DNA of 9,902 nt, from positions 1 to 9,902 of the forward strand of contig JAEZKL010000089.1 in the NCBI GenBank assembly GCA_023415475.1, written 5' to 3'. A program made the position numbers and the translations under genes. The notes under the pieces are model-generated. The model worked only from the letters and a program-made list of their open reading frames with translations. It was not told where the DNA came from and searched no databases. Shown here one piece after another: positions 7,620 to 9,902 of this stretch; position 1 is the stretch's first letter, and every line of letters begins with the position of its first letter. This DNA comes from Bacillota bacterium (lineage in GTDB: Bacteria; Bacillota; Clostridia; Lachnospirales; Lachnospiraceae).

Positions 7620-7994
7620 ATGAAAAAGAGAAAGAAAGTAATATTAGTGCTGTCATTGATTGTTATCACAGTAGCCGTATTTGCATTTTGCGTCGCCGCC
7701 AATCTCAAAGCGAGACGGTGCCTTGTGACAACCGACGGAGTTTATATGATGATTGATAAAAAGGGCGCTCCAACCGTTATGGACAATCAATCTGGCATCG
7801 AGAGTTTATTTAACAGTTTGAATAGTGGCGATATGATTATAGTAGCTTGCCCATATATGAGTGAGACATCATATCCAAGCAAGACAAGCGTTTTTATGTG
7901 CATACGGATTGCAAAAGGAGGTTTAGACGATGTTCCCGAAGCAACTTTGTCTGCATTGCACGAAATGGGTTATAGGTTTGAAGGAGAACCATAA
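7620..7994 (+). CDS. Small membrane-anchored protein of unknown function
   Basis: The 124-residue protein starts with a basic stretch (MKKRKK) and a hydrophobic helix at about 7-27, followed by a ~95-residue domain that should lie outside the membrane (N-in orientation). The helix contains C24 but no clear lipobox, so it is more likely an anchor or uncleaved signal than a lipoprotein. The outer domain has the segments RCLVTTDGVYMMID and SGDMIIVACPYMSETSYP and appears strand-rich. I do not recognise a named family. The start is uncertain: AAAGGA at 7591-7596 is far from the ATG (7620) and also from the in-frame GTG at 7611, while an in-frame TTG at 7599 is too close. The gene is bracketed by repeat pairs at 7518-7572 and 8008-8060, like a single cassette. 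Confidence 0.65.
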   Translation: MKKRKKVILVLSLIVITVAVFAFCVAANLKARRCLVTTDGVYMMIDKKGAPTVMDNQSGIESLFNSLNSGDMIIVACPYMSETSYPSKTSVFMCIRIAKGGLDDVPEATLSALHEMGYRFEGEP

Positions 7995-8007
7995 TTTTTC
8001 GAGTGTT

Positions 8008-8060
8008 TGACTTTGCATTATGTTTAGCACAATCGATATACGAACTTCCGATTATGTTTA
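8008..8060 (+). repeat. Pair of interspersed repeats 34 bp apart
   Basis: GACTTTGCATTATGTTTA (8009-8026) and GAACTTCCGATTATGTTTA (8042-8060) are direct copies with their ATTATG cores 34 bp apart (8017 and 8051). They follow immediately after the stop of the small membrane protein gene. Confidence 0.85.
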
Positions 8061-8140
8061 ACGTTTGTTGCACCCCATGGCTTTATGGTGATGGATCAAT
8101 TATCTTAATGTTAAGTGCTTTTAATCGTTCATTTCAATTT

Positions 8141-8157
8141 AACTTCCATTTTATGGC
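8141..8157 (+). repeat. Degenerate single repeat copy upstream of the 8192 gene
   Basis: AACTTCCATTTTATGGC resembles AACTTCCCATTATG with a small change in the middle. It lies about 35 bases before the next gene start, in the same orientation as the pair at 8008-8060. The palindrome CTTAATGTTAAG is at 8104-8115 between them. Confidence 0.45.
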
Positions 8158-8191
8158 GTCACTGGTATTCTAATTTTGAGGAGAAATGGAT

Positions 8192-8626
8192 ATGTTTCCT
8201 GAGTGCTTAAAAATATTTATAACAGAAAAGAGTTCACTTATACCAGTTGCTAACTATGCTATTCGAATCACTTTATATGCTCAGCGTAAGAATAACTATA
8301 CTATATTATTAATTACTAAAGACAATGGTGAAATCGAATTGAGTAGAGAGATGGCTGAAAGTGAAATTCAACAATCAAGAGATCATTTTCCAATGGACTA
8401 TTCATCTACTTTATCTGATTGTAAGAAAGTCATAAGAATAGACTTATTAAGTATTGACGAGATTGATTCTATAATTAATGGTATGAGGGTTTGGGCTGAT
8501 GCGTTTAGTGATATTCCTGAGTTAATCGAAAAACTTAGAAAATCGGATAACGAAAAATACAAATCCTATTATGTTATGATTGACATTAATGCTGATATTA
8601 GGCTTGAAGTTGAACGCGCTATATAA
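8192..8626 (+). CDS. Small cytoplasmic protein of unknown family
   Basis: The 144-residue protein has no signal peptide or membrane helix. Its N-terminal half alternates short strands (NYAIRITLYAQ, YTILLITKDNGEIELS), and the C-terminal half is helical and acidic (SIDEIDSIINGMRVWADAF, then DIPELIEKLRK). The look is that of a small immunity, antitoxin-like or adaptor protein, but no family is recognised and no function is claimed. GAGGAGA at 8178-8184 is only 1 base from the ATG at 8186 but 7 bases from the in-frame ATG at 8192, so the second is chosen. The gene sits alone between repeats at 8141-8157 and 8669-8696, with a terminator at 8744-8794. Confidence 0.7.
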   Translation: MFPECLKIFITEKSSLIPVANYAIRITLYAQRKNNYTILLITKDNGEIELSREMAESEIQQSRDHFPMDYSSTLSDCKKVIRIDLLSIDEIDSIINGMRVWADAFSDIPELIEKLRKSDNEKYKSYYVMIDINADIRLEVERAI

Positions 8627-8668
8627 CATTTAAATAATAAGATTATGAGCATATCGAGTTCTTCCCCA

Positions 8669-8696
8669 AACTTCGCATTATGTTTATACGAACTTC
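8669..8696 (+). repeat. Interspersed repeat followed by a truncated copy
   Basis: AACTTCGCATTATGTTTA (8669-8686) is identical to the copy at 9466-9483. A second copy begins with CGAACTTC at 8689-8696 but the match stops there, and the spacing is 22 instead of 34-35 bp. This may mark a deletion or junction: the sequence to its right, up to 8948, has no further repeats. Confidence 0.8.
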
Positions 8697-8948
8697 AATA
8701 AGTGGGGCCAACTTTCCTAACATGAACTATTACATAAACGCGGGTAGGCAATCTGAACATTTTATTGGAATGTCCAGATTGCCTACAGTTTTTTCTCAAA
8801 TCCTCCGTTGTTGCGGTGCTGGAAGATTGTTCTGTAGATGATATGACATATCGGTACTCAAGAGGGATAACTACACCTTTTATTCCACCGTAATCACTGA
8901 GACGGGGCATCTATTCCGACTAAGGTTACTGTTAATAAAATTACGATT
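8697..8948. other. Intergenic stretch with terminator, possible gene remnant
   Basis: Apart from the hairpin at 8744-8794, this 252-base stretch holds no gene I can support. The minus strand is open over 8695-8910, but that frame runs through the hairpin, has no good ribosome binding site, and the translation matches nothing I know. A decayed gene or inserted element is possible. Confidence 0.4.
8744..8794 (+). terminator. Rho-independent terminator with 18-bp stem
   Basis: Left arm 8744-8761 (begins GTAGGCAATCTG) and right arm 8769-8786 (ends CAGATTGCCTAC) pair over 18 bp with one A/C mismatch and a 7-base loop, and are followed by TTTTTT at 8789-8794. There is no T-run on the other strand, so it should end plus-strand transcription, most likely of the gene at 8192-8626. 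The stem is longer than usual for a simple terminator. Confidence 0.8.
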
Positions 8949-9191
8949 TTACCGTTCAACAACAATTGTACATTCTGTTACCAGAGCCGTGATCGTTGCA
9001 ACCGCTGCAAAAATCGGGGCTAATGCGATACCAACTACGCCGACGGTCAGCGGAAAGCTTAAAATTTCCTTATCATCTTTATCCTTTATTGTAACTTGTC
9101 TCGCGTTGCCTTCCCGGATAATTGCTTTGATCTTTGCCATCAACTCCTCGCCATTAACCTTAAACTCTTCTGTTTTCTTTTCTTCGTCCAT
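8949..9191 (-). CDS. DUF4342 domain-containing protein
   Basis: The 80-residue protein fits DUF4342: an N-terminal helical part with FKVNGEELMAKIKAIIREGN (10-29), a strand-turn segment with RQVTIKDKDDKEILSFPLTV (31-50), and a C-terminal hydrophobic, glycine- and alanine-rich segment GVVGIALAPIFAAVATITAL (51-70), probably membrane-associated, ending CTIVVER. Relatives are common in Clostridia, sometimes next to UBA-like segments; the function is unknown. The length matches short family members. The start is firm: AAGGAGG (complement of 9201-9207) lies 9 bases before the ATG. It is the only minus-strand gene in the window and faces the terminator at 8744-8794. It does not look like a defence gene. 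Confidence 0.88.
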   Translation of the reverse strand: MDEEKKTEEFKVNGEELMAKIKAIIREGNARQVTIKDKDDKEILSFPLTVGVVGIALAPIFAAVATITALVTECTIVVER

Positions 9192-9212
9192 AATACCCTG
9201 CCTCCTTGATTT

Positions 9213-9240
9213 ATTGTATTAATATTATATTATCCCACAA
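9213..9240 (-). promoter_or_regulatory. Possible promoter of the DUF4342 gene
   Basis: On the minus strand, TTGTGG (complement of 9235-9240), a 16-base AT-rich spacer and TACAAT (complement of 9213-9218) lie just upstream of the ribosome binding site. A TATAAT also occurs within the spacer, so the exact -10 is uncertain. Confidence 0.4.
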
Positions 9241-9430
9241 ATAATCCTCAGAAAACCGCGGGGACGGTTCTTGCGGTTACACTTTGATAAACCGGTTTTA
9301 ACGATGTCAGAAACCCATGCAAATAAGCATTTATTTAGCTACAGGTGACATCAATACTACCGTCTCCACGTGGCTAGTCAGCGGGAACATATCCAACGTT
9401 CTTAAGAATTATTCATAACACCCAATGATA
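9241..9430. other. Intergenic stretch with GC-rich palindromes
   Basis: No gene is seen. AACCGC (9254-9259) and GCGGTT (9273-9278) flank GGGGACGGTTC, and the palindrome AAACCGGTTT follows at 9289-9298. The GGGGACGGTTCTT string resembles short palindromic extragenic elements I associate with Firmicutes genomes. It may fold as a hairpin but has no T-run. Confidence 0.4.
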
Positions 9431-9654
9431 CAACTTCCGATTATCCATAACTCGAGCGGCTATCCAACTTCGCATTATGTTTATCCCCTCCCCTACTATT
9501 AGGCGAAATCCATATAGTGATCCGAACTTCCGATTATGTTTAACAGAAGACTCACGATAAACAGAAATAATTCGAAGTATCCCCTCCCCTACTGTTAGCG
9601 AAATCCAAATAGTTATCCGAACTCCCATTATGTTTAGTCACCTCCCCTACTACA
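9431..9654. repeat. Right-hand dense cluster of the interspersed repeat family
   Basis: Plus-orientation copies are CAACTTCCGATTATCCATA (9431-9449), CAACTTCGCATTATGTTTA (9465-9483), CGAACTTCCGATTATGTTTA (9523-9542) and GAACTCCCATTATGTTTA (9619-9636); the first two are 34 bp apart. One inverted copy lies at 9565-9597 and matches 109-141 at the left end at 29 of 33 positions. A ~60-bp direct repeat is present twice: 9482-9542 and 9578-9636, each running from TATCCCCTCCCCTACT through GCGAAATCC to the next ATTATGTTTA. A last C-rich tail, CACCTCCCCTACTA, lies just after 9636. Both orientations are interleaved, so the cluster probably grew by repeated duplication or recombination. Confidence 0.88.
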
Positions 9655-9755
9655 AATACCAGCAGAGAAAAGACATGCAATAATGTGATATCCACTATCC
9701 TGCATCAGCATATCTTAGGAATAGGACTATAGATAGATACGGGGGGGGTGGTTTC

Positions 9756-9902
9756 GTGGTAACGTGGTGCAACGAACAACCGGAATTTCAAGCCTCTGAA
9801 AGAATAGTATCCTTGGTATATCATCCACCGGAAATATCACCCGGAACGCTTGGGACAATCGTTGCGCCCCATGTCGGGAGCTTATATGCCGTGCAGCTGC
9901 CG
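9756..9902 (+). CDS. Partial gene: small protein with PGTLGTIV motif (3' end outside window)
   Basis: The frame opens at GTG 9756 and runs for 49 codons to the edge without a stop. The translation contains ERIVSLVYHPPEISPGTLG and TIVAPHVGSLYAVQLP. I recognise this as the start of a short, glycine- and proline-rich hypothetical protein family, likely a small beta-barrel, seen in Clostridia and often near mobile or accessory genes; the function is unknown. The frame is open upstream to 9684 but contains no ATG, GTG or TTG, so GTG 9756 is the first possible start. A G-rich ribosome binding site (9741-9751) includes a run of eight G. Confidence 0.6.
   Translation, partial: MVTWCNEQPEFQASERIVSLVYHPPEISPGTLGTIVAPHVGSLYAVQLP

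Noticed and set aside
7518..8060. Classical integron attC sites
   Set aside because: The paired copies are direct, not inverted, and clear R' and R'' core sites of the GTTRRRY type are not consistently placed.
8695..8910. Minus-strand gene of 71 codons
   Set aside because: The frame crosses the 18-bp hairpin, lacks a ribosome binding site and matches no family I know.
8936..8951. Terminator of the DUF4342 gene (TAAAAT-TACG-ATTTTA)
   Set aside because: The stem is only 6 AT pairs, overlaps the stop codon and has no clear T-run.
9465..9483. Similarity of AACTTCGCATTATGTTTA to one arm and spacer of the phage P1 loxP site
   Set aside because: Only one arm resembles loxP; the inverted second arm is missing at every copy and no recombinase is in view. 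Probably coincidence.
9413..9628. Minus-strand open frame of 71 codons over the right repeat cluster
   Set aside because: It consists of repeat sequence read through by chance and has no ribosome binding site.

Overview
The window looks like an accessory, defence-rich region of a low-GC Gram-positive anaerobe, most likely a gut Clostridia member. This rests on purine-rich Shine-Dalgarno sites before most genes, AT-rich genes, a DUF4342 protein, and a small 'PGTLGTIV' type protein that I associate with Clostridia. No ribosomal or core metabolic gene is present to fix the taxon. No integrase, transposase, tRNA or CRISPR array is visible.

Layout, left to right. (1) 1-177: five tandem units of about 35 bp, each starting GGCGAATAAT. 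(2) 210-1064: a membrane-anchored protein with a PD-(D/E)XK-like nuclease domain. (3) 1188-2960: a 590-residue protein with an N-terminal DUF4365-like nuclease domain and a long unrecognised C-terminal part. (4) 3133-5553: a UPF1/DNA2-like superfamily 1 helicase with a long helical insertion, more GC-rich than its neighbours. (5) 5673-6551 and 6607-7479: a DUF2971 protein and a TIR-domain protein in an apparent two-gene operon with its own promoter. (6) 7620-7994: a small membrane-anchored protein. (7) 8192-8626: a small cytoplasmic protein of unknown family. (8) 8744-8794: a strong hairpin terminator. (9) 8949-9191, minus strand: a DUF4342 protein. (10) 9431-9654: a second dense repeat cluster. 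(11) 9756 to the right edge: the start of a further plus-strand gene.

The unifying feature is one interspersed repeat family with core ACTTCGCATTAT, or ATAATGCGAAGT when inverted. It fills the left end and the right end and sits between most single genes or gene pairs, often as two copies 34-35 bp apart. It is absent inside the DUF2971-TIR pair. The gene content (two predicted nucleases, a helicase, TIR plus DUF2971, small orphan proteins) together with shared repeats between unrelated genes suggests a cassette-like array of defence and accessory genes. The recombination role of the repeats is an inference: no recombinase is in view.

The genes probably act as separate modules rather than one pathway. 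The best candidate for an undescribed system is DUF2971 plus TIR. The nuclease, DUF4365 protein and helicase on the same strand are a looser second candidate.
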